From Tissierellales bacterium (GTDB taxonomy: Bacteria > Bacillota > Clostridia > Tissierellales > Tissierellaceae): a stretch of DNA of 64,000 nucleotides. The translations under genes were made by a program, and so were the position numbers. The stretch lies in contig JASLBE010000062.1 of NCBI GenBank assembly GCA_030146705.1, forward strand, positions 1 through 64,000, in the 5' to 3' direction. A model generated the notes under the pieces. The model was not told the DNA's origin and did no database searches. It saw only the letters and a program-made list of their open reading frames with translations. Shown one piece after another: positions 25,933 through 33,914 of this stretch (the first letter of the stretch is position 1; every line of letters begins with the position of its first letter).

Positions 25933-26656
25933 AGGTAAATGCCTCCCTTTTTCCGTGCTTAATAACTTCCTTATTTATAATTTCTTCAATTATATTTCCA
26001 TCCCTTAGGTGGATAATTCTATGGACATAATCAGAAATTTCATCATCATGGGTAACTATTATTAATGTCTGATTATATTCATAGGCCATATTTGTCATAA
26101 GATCCATAATTTCAAAGGTAGTCTTGGTGTCAAGATTTCCCGTAGGCTCATCTGCAAAGATAATACTAGGCTTATTAACAAAGGCCCTGGCAATACTAAC
26201 CCTTTGCTGTTGGCCACCACTCATTTCTGTTGGCCTGTGGTGGAGTCTTTTCCCAAGCCCCACAGCTACTAGCATCTCCTTGGCCATTTTTTCTCTTTTT
26301 TTCTTGGCTACTCCTTGGAAGGTTAAGCCTAGGCTAACATTTTCAAGGGCAGATAAGGTTGGGATAAGATTATAGGACTGGAAGATAAAACCCACATACT
26401 TCCTCCTAAAGTTGGTAATTCTTTCTTCTGTCATCTTGTGGATTTTGTGCTTGTTAATAATTATTTCCCCACTAGAGGGCTTTTCCAGCCCAGCCATCAT
26501 ATTTAAAAGAGTTGATTTACCACTGCCAGATGTACCTAAAAGGCAGATAAATTCCCTTTCCTTTATTTCAAGGTCTATGTTATTTAGGGCTATTATTTTT
26601 TCACCACCCATTTTATAGACTTTTTTTAAGTTTTTAATATTAATTAAATTAGTCAA
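25919..26656 (-). CDS. MacB/LolD-type ABC ATPase
   Basis: A 245-residue ATP-binding protein. Walker A is GTSGSGKSTLL, the Q-loop is in FIFQSYNLIPTLSA, the signature is MSGGQQQRVSIARAF, Walker B is IIFADEPTGNLDTKT and the H-loop is IVTHDDEIS. This is the LolD/MacB class that pairs with FtsX-like permeases. It is the first gene of the minus-strand operon with the beta-domain protein and the permease. The SD is GGAGGTGA, 5-10 nt before the ATG. Confidence 0.92.
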   Translation of the reverse strand: MTNLINIKNLKKVYKMGGEKIIALNNIDLEIKEREFICLLGTSGSGKSTLLNMMAGLEKPSSGEIIINKHKIHKMTEERITNFRRKYVGFIFQSYNLIPTLSALENVSLGLTFQGVAKKKREKMAKEMLVAVGLGKRLHHRPTEMSGGQQQRVSIARAFVNKPSIIFADEPTGNLDTKTTFEIMDLMTNMAYEYNQTLIIVTHDDEISDYVHRIIHLRDGNIIEEIINKEVIKHGKREAFTYGEF

Positions 26657-26858
26657 ACTTTCACCTCCAGCTTAAAATTTATCCTATCATTAATAAGTGA
26701 CTAGAGTGTAACAAAAAGGTTAAAGATTTTAAAGTGTATATTTATAGGCTAAGTATATACTTTATTTACATAAAATTGTCAATGGGTTATAGGATAGAAA
26801 AGGGCTTATTTTCAAGAGAATTAAAAAAATAAATTAAGACTGGTAAAAATCCTAAATA

Positions 26859-26887
26859 TTGAAGAAGAATATATACTATGATATAAT
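26859..26887 (+). promoter_or_regulatory. Promoter of kal
   Basis: TTGAAG (26859-26864), 17-nt spacer, TATAAT (26882-26887), with TG at 26879-26880. A strong sigma-A promoter about 40 nt upstream of the ribosome site. Confidence 0.7.
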
Positions 26888-26934
26888 GGTTGTGTTAAGG
26901 ATTTTATAGATTAAAAATTATGGAGGTATAGGAT

Positions 26935-27321
26935 ATGGAAAACGAAGTAATGATAAGATTAAGAATGAGCGCTCACGATGCTCACTATGGTGGTAACTTA
27001 GTAGATGGAGCTAGAATGTTAGGTCTATTTGGAGATGTTGCTACAGAATTATTAATAAGAAACGATGGAGACGAAGGTTTATTCGTAGCTTATGACAATG
27101 TAGAATTTAAAGCACCAGTATTTGCTGGAGACTATATAGAAGCAGTAGGAAGAATTGTTGAACAAGGAAATTCTTCAAGAAAAATGGAATTTGAAGCTAG
27201 AAAAGTTGTTATGCCAAGAACAGATGTTGCTGATTCAGCAGCTGATTTCTTAGAAGAACCAGTACTAGTTGCAAAAGCTACAGGAACTTGTGTAGTACCA
27301 AAAGATAAGCAAAGAAAATAG
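26935..27321 (+). CDS. kal: 3-aminobutyryl-CoA ammonia-lyase
   Basis: Kal removes ammonia from L-3-aminobutyryl-CoA to give crotonyl-CoA, a late step of lysine fermentation. The 128-residue protein has the length of known Kal enzymes and the hotdog-fold thioesterase-like pattern (MRLRMSAHDAHYGGNLVDGA near the start, GDYIEAVGRIVEQGNSSRKM, ATGTCVVPKDKQ at the end). The kce gene follows. All nine arginines are AGA, whereas neighbouring genes mostly use AGG, which suggests high expression. The kamA, kamDE and kdd genes usual beside it in fusobacteria are not here. The start is well fixed by GGAGGTATAGG. Confidence 0.88.
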   Translation: MENEVMIRLRMSAHDAHYGGNLVDGARMLGLFGDVATELLIRNDGDEGLFVAYDNVEFKAPVFAGDYIEAVGRIVEQGNSSRKMEFEARKVVMPRTDVADSAADFLEEPVLVAKATGTCVVPKDKQRK

Positions 27322-27338
27322 TTTATAGACATTTTATG

Positions 27339-27366
27339 AAGCAAGGGTGAGAGCTCTTGCTTTATT
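27339..27366 (+). terminator. Weak hairpin between kal and kce
   Basis: AAGCAAGGG (27339-27347) pairs with CTCTTGCTT (27354-27362), one G-U pair, followed by a short T stretch. It may partly end transcription after kal and so set the kal:kce ratio. Confidence 0.55.
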
Positions 27367-27385
27367 ATAGTAAGGGGGATATTAA

Positions 27386-28207
27386 ATGGAAAAATTAATT
27401 ATAACTGCTGCCATTTCAGGTGCAGAAGTAACTAAAGAACACAATGCAAACGTGCCTTATACAATTGAAGAAGTAGTAAATGAAGCTGTTGCAGCTTATG
27501 AAGCAGGAGCAAGTATAATTCACTTACATGTAAGAGAAGATGACGGAACTCCAACTCAATCTAAGGAAAGATTTAAAGAGGCTATAGACGCTATAAAGGC
27601 TAAATGTCCAGAGGTTATAGTACAACCATCTACAGGTGGAGCGGTTGGTATGACTGATGATGAAAGACTACAACCAACAGAACTTCACCCAGAAATGGCT
27701 TCACTTTCTACTGGTACAGCTAACTTTGGTGGAGATGAGGTATTTTTAAATACTGATACTTCTATTGAAAATTTCTGTAGAAAATTCCAAGAAAGAGGAG
27801 TTAAGCCAGAAATAGAAATATTTGACAAGGGTATGGTTGATACTGCAAAAAGATATATTAAAAAAGGTATTATTAATACACCAGCTCACTTTGACTTCGT
27901 ATTAGGAGTACAAATGAGTGGAGAAGCTAGAGACTTAGCTTTCTTAGTAGATAGTATACCAGAAGGTTCTACTTGGACAGTTGCAGGTGTTGGTAGGTAT
28001 GAATTACCACTTGCTGCAATGGCTATTACAATGGGCGGACACGTAAGGGTAGGATTTGAAGATAATATTTATCTAGGTAAGGGTCAAAAGGCTGAATCAA
28101 ATGCACAATTAGTTGCTAGGATAGCTGAACTTGCTAAATTATTAGGAAGAGAAGTTGCTACTCCAGATGAAGCTAGAGAAATCTTAAGCCTACCAGCAAG
28201 AAAATAG
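27386..28207 (+). CDS. kce: 3-keto-5-aminohexanoate cleavage enzyme
   Basis: Kce (BKACE family) condenses 3-keto-5-aminohexanoate with acetyl-CoA and cleaves it to 3-aminobutyryl-CoA and acetoacetate. The 273-residue TIM-barrel protein has the metal-binding IIHLHVRED motif (His46, His48) and GHVRVGFEDN (Glu225) that define the family. Pairing with kal makes the lysine-fermentation role much more likely than other BKACE activities. The acetoacetate produced would be taken up by AtoDA and thiolase encoded 19 kb downstream. AGA arginine codons dominate, as in kal. A long hairpin terminator follows. Confidence 0.9.
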   Translation: MEKLIITAAISGAEVTKEHNANVPYTIEEVVNEAVAAYEAGASIIHLHVREDDGTPTQSKERFKEAIDAIKAKCPEVIVQPSTGGAVGMTDDERLQPTELHPEMASLSTGTANFGGDEVFLNTDTSIENFCRKFQERGVKPEIEIFDKGMVDTAKRYIKKGIINTPAHFDFVLGVQMSGEARDLAFLVDSIPEGSTWTVAGVGRYELPLAAMAITMGGHVRVGFEDNIYLGKGQKAESNAQLVARIAELAKLLGREVATPDEAREILSLPARK

Positions 28208-28222
28208 GAAATATTTAAATTA

Positions 28223-28262
28223 AAAAAATCATCAAAAGCATATACTTTTGATGATTTTTTTA
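28223..28262 (+). terminator. Terminator after kce
   Basis: A perfect 16-bp stem (28223-28238 with 28245-28260) ending in six T. Confidence 0.9.
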
Positions 28263-28399
28263 CTATAATTATAGGGGAAATATATAGGGCTAACTAATAA
28301 GGTATAAAAAAAGTATTGGCTAGCCAGGTAAGGAGTTTAAAATTTACCAGGAAATAAAACTGGGAAGAGAGTTAGATATATAAATAAGTTTCAGTTTAC

Positions 28400-28430
28400 A
28401 TAACTTTCACCTTGTGGAAGTTATTTTTAT
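28400..28430 (+). terminator. Hairpin terminator just upstream of arcC
   Basis: ATAACTTTCAC (28400-28410) pairs with GTGGAAGTTAT (28414-28424), loop CTT, then TTTTTAT. It lies 27 nt before the arcC start, so it either ends an upstream transcript or attenuates arcC. Confidence 0.65.
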
Positions 28431-28456
28431 GTGTAAAATTTTAAAGGGGAGATTAA

Positions 28457-29389
28457 ATGAAGAGAATAGTAGTGGCTTTAGGAGGAAATGCAATCTTAAG
28501 TGGTAATGAAGAGGGGAATTTTTTAAATCAATATAGGAATGTTGAAAAAACTTCTAAATTCTTGGTTGACCTAGTTAAGGAAGGCTATGAACTAGTAATA
28601 GGTCATGGTAATGGGCCCCAGGTAGGGAACCTGGTCCTACAAAATGAAATTGCTAGTGGGGAGGTTCCAGCCCTTCCTCTTCATGTTTTAACAGCTCAGA
28701 CCCAAGGGTTTATAGGATATATGTTGGAAGAAACTTTAATGAACCAACTCCTGGCTGAAGGTATGGAGGAGGAAGTGGCTACAGTTTTAACTAGGGTTGA
28801 GGTTAGTAAGGACGATGAAGCCTTTAAAGACCCAACTAAGCCCATAGGAAGATTTTACACATTTGAAGAATATGAAGACTTAAAAGATAGGCAGGACTGG
28901 ATAATTAAAAAGGATGCCAATAGGGGCTATAGGAGGGTGGTTTATTCTCCTAGACCTAAAAAAGTTTTAGGGGTTGAGACTATAAAGAAGCTTTTGGAAG
29001 AAGGCAGGATTGTAATTGCTTCAGGTGGTGGAGGAATACCAGTAGTTTTAGAGGATGGTTCCTACAAGGGCGTTGAGGCTGTTATTGATAAGGATTTTAC
29101 ATCTTATAAGATGGCAGAAGGCATTGGGGCCGATGTGTTTATGATTTTAACAGATGTGGAAAATGTATGTATAAACTATGCCAGGGAGGATGAAAAAAAA
29201 CTTACTAGGGTTAAAGTTTCTGAGATGGAAGAGTATATTGAAAAAGGTTATTTTGCCAAGGGGAGTATGCTACCAAAGGTAGAGGCAGCCATAGAGTTTG
29301 CTAAGCTTGGGAAAGAGGCCTATATTTGCTCTCTTGAAATGGCCAAGGAAGCCCTGGAGGGTAGGTCTGGAACAAAAATTGTCTTATAA
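28457..29389 (+). CDS. arcC: Carbamate kinase
   Basis: Carbamate kinase makes ATP from carbamoyl phosphate and ADP, the energy step of arginine, citrulline or ureide fermentation. The 310-residue protein shows the family motifs: VALGGNAIL, GHGNGPQVGNL, KDANRGYRRVVYSPRPK, ASGGGGIPVV, and DKDFTSYKMAEGIGADVFMI. No arginine deiminase or ornithine carbamoyltransferase is in the window, so the source of carbamoyl phosphate is encoded elsewhere. It has its own SD (AAAGGGGAG) and appears monocistronic, with a terminator-like hairpin just upstream. Confidence 0.95.
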   Translation: MKRIVVALGGNAILSGNEEGNFLNQYRNVEKTSKFLVDLVKEGYELVIGHGNGPQVGNLVLQNEIASGEVPALPLHVLTAQTQGFIGYMLEETLMNQLLAEGMEEEVATVLTRVEVSKDDEAFKDPTKPIGRFYTFEEYEDLKDRQDWIIKKDANRGYRRVVYSPRPKKVLGVETIKKLLEEGRIVIASGGGGIPVVLEDGSYKGVEAVIDKDFTSYKMAEGIGADVFMILTDVENVCINYAREDEKKLTRVKVSEMEEYIEKGYFAKGSMLPKVEAAIEFAKLGKEAYICSLEMAKEALEGRSGTKIVL

Positions 29390-29468
29390 AATTGGAATAT
29401 CTAGAAAAAATGGTATAATTAAAGAGCTTACTTTCTATTTCTAAGACAGAAGATATAGGGTTTGTAGG

Positions 29469-29508
29469 TATATATACAGCCAATATAATTATACTGGCTG
29501 TATATATA
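29469..29508. repeat. 40-nt inverted repeat between arcC and fba
   Basis: Perfect 14-bp arms (29469-29482 and 29495-29508, core TACAGCCA/TGGCTGTA) with a 12-nt AT-rich loop that is itself nearly palindromic. No T run follows. It ends 52 nt before the fba extended -10, so it may be an operator for the glycolytic operon or an atypical terminator. Confidence 0.55.
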
Positions 29509-29559
29509 GTCGAAAAATTAAAAAAATAGCTTAATAATGCATACTTTTAGAAAAAGGTC

Positions 29560-29568
29560 TGCTATAAT
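29560..29568 (+). promoter_or_regulatory. Extended -10 promoter of fba
   Basis: TGCTATAAT, 33 nt upstream of the fba start codon. Confidence 0.6.
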
Positions 29569-29600
29569 GAAGATAGAATAAAAATAGGAGGTAATTTATA

Positions 29601-30455
29601 ATGTTAGTTACAGGTAAAGAAATTCTTTTAGATGCACAGAAAAATGGTTATGGAGTAGGTGCTTTTAATGTTAATAATATGGAAATAATCCAGGCTATAA
29701 TAGAGGCTGCTGAGGAGACTAGGTCTCCTGTTATCCTTCAAGCAAGTCAAGGTGGAATAAACTATGCTGGAATAGAGTATATAGCAGCTCTTGCTAAAAC
29801 AGCAGCAGAAAAAGCAACAGTTCCAGTGGCTATACACTTAGACCACGGGACAGACTTCAAGCAAATCATTGGTTGCATAAGACATGGTTTCTCATCTGTT
29901 ATGATTGATGGATCTAAGTATGAGTTTGAAGAAAATATAGATAAGACTAGGGAAGTTGTAGAGATTGCCCATGCAGTAGGCGTTAGTGTTGAGGCGGAAC
30001 TTGGAAAAATTGGTGGTACAGAAGATGATATAACTGTCCACGAAAAGGATGCAACTTTCACAGATCCAAAAGAAGCAAAAGAGTTTGTAGAAAGAACTGG
30101 GGTGGATTCCTTGGCCATAGCAGTTGGGACTGCCCATGGGGTTTATAAGGGTGAGCCTGATATAGATTTTGATAGGATTTCAGAAATCAGGAAGCTAGTA
30201 GAGGTACCTCTTGTTCTTCACGGCTCATCTGGGGTTGCCTATGATGACTTAAGGGAGGCTATTTCAAGAGGGATTTGTAAGATAAATATTGATACAGACT
30301 TAAGGGCTGCCTTTACTAGGGCTATCCACAAATTTGTTGAAGAGAATCCAGAAGTTATAGACCCAAGAAAAATCTTAGGTCCTGCTAAAGAGGCTATGAA
30401 GGAAACTATAAAAGAAAAGATGGAAGTATTTGGATCTGTTGGCAAGGCAAAATAG
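29601..30455 (+). CDS. fba: Class II fructose-bisphosphate aldolase
   Basis: A zinc enzyme that interconverts fructose-1,6-bisphosphate with DHAP and GAP. The 284-residue protein has YGVGAFNVNNMEIIQAI at the start, the zinc/substrate motif VAIHLDHGTDFKQI, EAELGKIGG, AVGTAHGVYKG (zinc His), and VLHGSSGVAYDD (zinc His). SD TAGGAGG. It is the first gene of fba-fsa-glpX, which reproduces the Bacillus order fba-tal-(murA)-glpX-rho-rpmE without murA. Confidence 0.95.
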   Translation: MLVTGKEILLDAQKNGYGVGAFNVNNMEIIQAIIEAAEETRSPVILQASQGGINYAGIEYIAALAKTAAEKATVPVAIHLDHGTDFKQIIGCIRHGFSSVMIDGSKYEFEENIDKTREVVEIAHAVGVSVEAELGKIGGTEDDITVHEKDATFTDPKEAKEFVERTGVDSLAIAVGTAHGVYKGEPDIDFDRISEIRKLVEVPLVLHGSSGVAYDDLREAISRGICKINIDTDLRAAFTRAIHKFVEENPEVIDPRKILGPAKEAMKETIKEKMEVFGSVGKAK

Positions 30456-30466
30456 GGGGAAATAAC

Positions 30467-31114
30467 ATGAAGCTTTTTATAGATACAGCAAATGTAGATG
30501 AGATTAGGGAAATAGCTAGCTGGGGTGTTCTTGATGGTGTTACTACCAACCCTAGCTTAATAGCCAAGGAGGCTAGAGATTTTAAGGAAGTTATAGGTGA
30601 AATATCTAGTATTGTAGATGGGCCCATTAGTGCTGAGGTTATAGCGACTGACCATAAGGGGATGGTTGATGAGGCTGTGGAACTTGCTAAGATATCTAAG
30701 AATATTATTATTAAAATCCCAATGACTAGTGAGGGGCTAAGGGCAACAAGTGAGCTTAAGAAAATGGGAATAAGGACCAATGTGACCTTAATATTTTCTC
30801 CCCTGCAAGCACTTTTAGCTGCTAGGGCTGGTGCTAGTTATGTAAGTCCTTTTGTTGGAAGGCTTGATGATATTGGGACTAATGGTATGGACCTTGTTGA
30901 AACTATAGGAGAAATTTTTATGGTCCACGGGATAGACTCAGAAATAATTGCTGCTAGTATAAGAAGTCCAAAACATGTTTTAGATGCTGCTAGGGCTGGT
31001 TCAGATATTGGGACTATACCTTATAAGGTTTTTAAGCAGATGCTGGACCACCCCCTAACAGATTCAGGGATAGAAAAATTTTTAAAAGACTGGGAAGATG
31101 TAAAGTCTAAATAA
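30467..31114 (+). CDS. fsa: Fructose-6-phosphate aldolase / transaldolase-like (TalC)
   Basis: The 215-residue TIM barrel belongs to the short transaldolase/FSA group: MKLFIDTANVDEIREI at the start, GVLDGVTTNPSLIAKE, and the Schiff-base lysine in IIIKIPMTSEGL. Members act as transaldolase (pentose phosphate pathway) or fructose-6-phosphate aldolase, and sequence alone does not settle which. It lies 11 nt after fba and 11 nt before glpX, so it is co-transcribed. Confidence 0.9.
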   Translation: MKLFIDTANVDEIREIASWGVLDGVTTNPSLIAKEARDFKEVIGEISSIVDGPISAEVIATDHKGMVDEAVELAKISKNIIIKIPMTSEGLRATSELKKMGIRTNVTLIFSPLQALLAARAGASYVSPFVGRLDDIGTNGMDLVETIGEIFMVHGIDSEIIAASIRSPKHVLDAARAGSDIGTIPYKVFKQMLDHPLTDSGIEKFLKDWEDVKSK

Positions 31115-31125
31115 GGAGTGTTATA

Positions 31126-32091
31126 ATGGATAGAAATTTAGCTTTAAATTTAGCTAGGGTAACAGAGGCGGCAGCGTTATCCAGTGCAAAGTTACTTGGT
31201 AAGGGTGATAAAAATGAGGCCGACCAAGCAGCTGTTGATTCAATGAGAAGAATGTTTGATACAGTTGATATCGATGGAGAGGTTGTAATTGGTGAAGGGG
31301 AGATAGACGAGGCTCCAATGTTATATATTGGGGAACAAATTGGTAAGGCTGGAGAAAATAGTTTGAAGGTTGATATAGCAGTTGACCCTTTAGATGGAAC
31401 TACTTCAGTTGCCAATGGTCTTCCAAATGCCATATCTGTTGTAGCGATTGCTCCTAGGGACTGCCTACTTAAGGCACCGGATGTTTATATGAATAAGATA
31501 GCTGTTGGACCAGAGGCCAAGGGGTCTATTGATATAAATAAGTCTGTTACTGAAAATATTAAAAGTGTTGCCAAGGCTTTGAAAAAAGATATTTCTGAAG
31601 TTACTGTAACTATTTTAGACAGGCCTAGACACGATGATATGGTGGCAGAGGTTAGGAATTTAGGGGCTAGGATAAAAATGATTTCAGATGGAGATGTCCT
31701 GGCTGCAATTTCAACTTGCTTTGATACGGGTGTTGATATACTAATGGGAATTGGTGGAGCGCCTGAGGGTGTTTTAGCGGCTGTTGCCCTAAAATGTCTA
31801 GGTGGAGATTTTCAAGGTATCTTAGCTCCTAAGGGAGAGGCCCAAGAGGAAAGATGTAAGAAAATGAATGTGGAAGTTGGCAAGGTATTTAAGATAGATG
31901 ACCTAGTTGTTGGAAATGAAGCTGTTTTTGCAGCTACTGGGGTTTCCCATGGAGAACTTCTAGAGGGTGTTAAGTACTATAGTAGTAATAAGGCTTCAAC
32001 TCACACAATTGTAATGAGGGCGGAAACTGGTACAATTAGGTTTATAGAAGCAGTCCACCAGCTTGATAAAAAGCCAGAATATGCTAAATAA
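31126..32091 (+). CDS. glpX: Class II fructose-1,6-bisphosphatase (GlpX)
   Basis: A Mg/Mn-dependent phosphatase of gluconeogenesis. The 321-residue protein has GDKNEADQAAVDSMRRMF, GEGEIDEAPMLYIGE and the Li-sensitive phosphatase motif VDPLDGTTSVANG, plus GIGGAPEGVLAA near the C-terminus. It is the last gene of the fba operon. An intrinsic terminator lies between it and rho. Gluconeogenic capacity fits growth on amino acids. Confidence 0.95.
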   Translation: MDRNLALNLARVTEAAALSSAKLLGKGDKNEADQAAVDSMRRMFDTVDIDGEVVIGEGEIDEAPMLYIGEQIGKAGENSLKVDIAVDPLDGTTSVANGLPNAISVVAIAPRDCLLKAPDVYMNKIAVGPEAKGSIDINKSVTENIKSVAKALKKDISEVTVTILDRPRHDDMVAEVRNLGARIKMISDGDVLAAISTCFDTGVDILMGIGGAPEGVLAAVALKCLGGDFQGILAPKGEAQEERCKKMNVEVGKVFKIDDLVVGNEAVFAATGVSHGELLEGVKYYSSNKASTHTIVMRAETGTIRFIEAVHQLDKKPEYAK

Positions 32092-32107
32092 GATTAGCAA
32101 AAACTTA

Positions 32108-32147
32108 AGATCTAAGGTATAATTTTTTATACCTTAGATTTATTTTA
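32108..32147 (+). terminator. Terminator between glpX and rho
   Basis: A perfect 13-bp stem (32110-32122 with 32127-32139, core TCTAAGGTAT) with loop TTTT, followed by TTATTTTAT. Confidence 0.8.
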
Positions 32148-32165
32148 TAGTTAGGAGGTGGAAAG

Positions 32166-33545
32166 ATGACAAGGGAAGAATTAAAGGAAAAAACTGTTGC
32201 GGACTTAAGGGAGATTGCAAGGGTTTTAAATATTCCAAGCCCCTACAAATATAATAAGGGGCAATTAATTGATAAGATTTACAATATTAACAAGGAAGGC
32301 TCCAAGGAAGAAGAGGTTGAAACTAAGGCTAAAAGGCTTGAAAAACCTAGGGCCCCTAAGGCTGAAACTATTAAAAAGATGGAGGAGCATGGACTTTCTG
32401 ATAGGGCAAGTGAAGAGATGGAAAAGCAAGATGAGGTAAACAAGGCTGAGGGAATACTAGAGGTCCACACTGATGGGTATGGATTTTTAAGAACTGACAA
32501 CTACCTATCTAGTGATGAAGATATTTACATATCTCCCTCACAAATTAGGAGGTTTAGGCTGGAAACAGGGGATAAAATATTAGGTATTACTAGGGAACCT
32601 AACCAAGGTGAAAGGTACAAGGCACTTTTATATGTCCAGTCAGTAAATGGCTTGGATCCTGAAACAGCAAGAAACAGGCCAAAGTTTGAGTCCTTGACTC
32701 CAATCTATCCAAGGGATAAAATAAGCTTGGAAGTGGATCCAACTAATTATGCAATGAGGATTATAGATTTAATCTCGCCAATTGGTAAGGGCCAAAGAGG
32801 TATGATAGTATCCCCGCCAAAGGCAGGTAAGACTACTCTTTTAAAAATGGTAGCTAATTCCATAGCTATTAACCACCCAGAGATGGAGATAATAGTATTA
32901 TTAATAGGTGAAAGACCAGAAGAGGTTACAGATATGAAAAGGTCTGTTAAGGGGGATGTGGTTTATTCTACTTTTGATGAACTACCCCAACACCATGCCA
33001 AGGTTTCAGAAATTGTTCTAGAGAGGGCAAAAAGATTAGTTGAACATGGTAAGGATGTTGTTATACTATTAGATAGTATTACTAGACTAGCCAGGGCCTA
33101 TAATTTAACTATACCAGCAACAGGAAGAACCCTTTCTGGTGGGTTAGACCCAGGGGCTCTTCATAAGCCGAAGAGGTTTTTTGGGGCAGCTAGAAATATG
33201 GAAGAAGGGGGAAGCTTGACTATTTTAGCCACTGCTCTTGTGGATACAGGAAGCCGTATGGACGATGTAATCTTTGAAGAGTTTAAGGGGACTGGAAATA
33301 TGGAGCTCCACCTAGATAGGAGACTATCAGAAAGAAGAATATTCCCAGCTATTGATATAACAAAATCTAGTACTAGAAAAGAAGAATTACTACTTAGTAA
33401 AAATGAACTGGAAACAATTTGGTACTTAAGGAGAACAATGGGCAGTATGAGTACCTTTGACTTTACAGAACTTTTTATAAAAAATATGGAAAAAACCAAG
33501 ACTAATATAGAATTTATTGAGAATATTAAAAAAGGTATGTTTTAA
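32166..33545 (+). CDS. rho: Transcription termination factor Rho
   Basis: A hexameric RNA helicase that ends transcription at Rho-dependent sites. The 459-residue protein has the N-terminal Rho helical domain (LKEKTVADLREIARVLNIPS), an acidic/Lys linker (about residues 38-90), the cold-shock-like RNA-binding domain (GILEVHTDGYGFLRTDNYL), the P-loop PPKAGKTTLL, Walker B VVILLDSITRLARAYN, and the Q/R-loop region. It starts with AGGAGGTGG before the ATG, 20 nt after a strong intrinsic terminator, so its expression depends on read-through or on a promoter in the stem region. Confidence 0.96.
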   Translation: MTREELKEKTVADLREIARVLNIPSPYKYNKGQLIDKIYNINKEGSKEEEVETKAKRLEKPRAPKAETIKKMEEHGLSDRASEEMEKQDEVNKAEGILEVHTDGYGFLRTDNYLSSDEDIYISPSQIRRFRLETGDKILGITREPNQGERYKALLYVQSVNGLDPETARNRPKFESLTPIYPRDKISLEVDPTNYAMRIIDLISPIGKGQRGMIVSPPKAGKTTLLKMVANSIAINHPEMEIIVLLIGERPEEVTDMKRSVKGDVVYSTFDELPQHHAKVSEIVLERAKRLVEHGKDVVILLDSITRLARAYNLTIPATGRTLSGGLDPGALHKPKRFFGAARNMEEGGSLTILATALVDTGSRMDDVIFEEFKGTGNMELHLDRRLSERRIFPAIDITKSSTRKEELLLSKNELETIWYLRRTMGSMSTFDFTELFIKNMEKTKTNIEFIENIKKGMF

Positions 33546-33549
33546 AAAG

Positions 33550-33578
33550 TTGCTAAGTAGAATTTAATGTGTTATAAT
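33550..33578 (+). promoter_or_regulatory. Promoter of rpmE
   Basis: TTGCTA (33550-33555), 17-nt spacer, TATAAT (33573-33578) with TG at 33570-33571. The transcript would start near 33585. Confidence 0.7.
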
Positions 33579-33594
33579 TTAATAGTTAAAATGT

Positions 33595-33631
33595 AAGAAT
33601 GTATTGCTATAAATTTTAGCATTCTAAAGAA
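33595..33631 (+). promoter_or_regulatory. Leader hairpin of rpmE
   Basis: AGAATG pairs with CATTCT, and inside it TGCTA pairs with TAGCA, just before the AGAGAGGTGA ribosome site. It may be a ribosomal-protein leader element; no known class is recognised. Confidence 0.35.
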
Positions 33632-33646
33632 GAGAGGTGAACAGAA

Positions 33647-33847
33647 GTGAAAGCAGGAATTCATCCAGAATACAAAGAGGCAACTGTGACTTGCGCTTGT
33701 GGAAACACTTTTACTACTGGCTCAGTTAAAGACGAATTAAAAGTTGAAATTTGTTCAGAATGTCATCCATTCTATACAGGAAAACAAAAGTTCGCAGAAC
33801 GTGGTGGCCGTATTGAAAGATTCAATAAAAAATATGGAAGAAAGTAG
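33647..33847 (+). CDS. rpmE: 50S ribosomal protein L31, zinc-binding form
   Basis: A 66-residue ribosomal protein. The zinc ligands Cys16, Cys18, Cys36 and Cys39 (CACG ... CSEC) identify the C+ form of L31. The start is GTG after GAGAGGTGA. It has its own promoter and terminator and follows rho as in Bacillus. Confidence 0.96.
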   Translation: MKAGIHPEYKEATVTCACGNTFTTGSVKDELKVEICSECHPFYTGKQKFAERGGRIERFNKKYGRK

Positions 33848-33857
33848 TATAAATACT

Positions 33858-33891
33858 AGGTTAGTTGCGTAAGCATCTAACCTTTATTTTT
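33858..33891 (+). terminator. Terminator after rpmE
   Basis: AGGTTAG/CTAACCT outer stem and TGC/GCA inner stem around a GTAA tetraloop (one mismatch), then TTTATTTTT. Confidence 0.85.
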
Positions 33892-33914
33892 AAGTATTTT
33901 TAGGGGGAAACACT

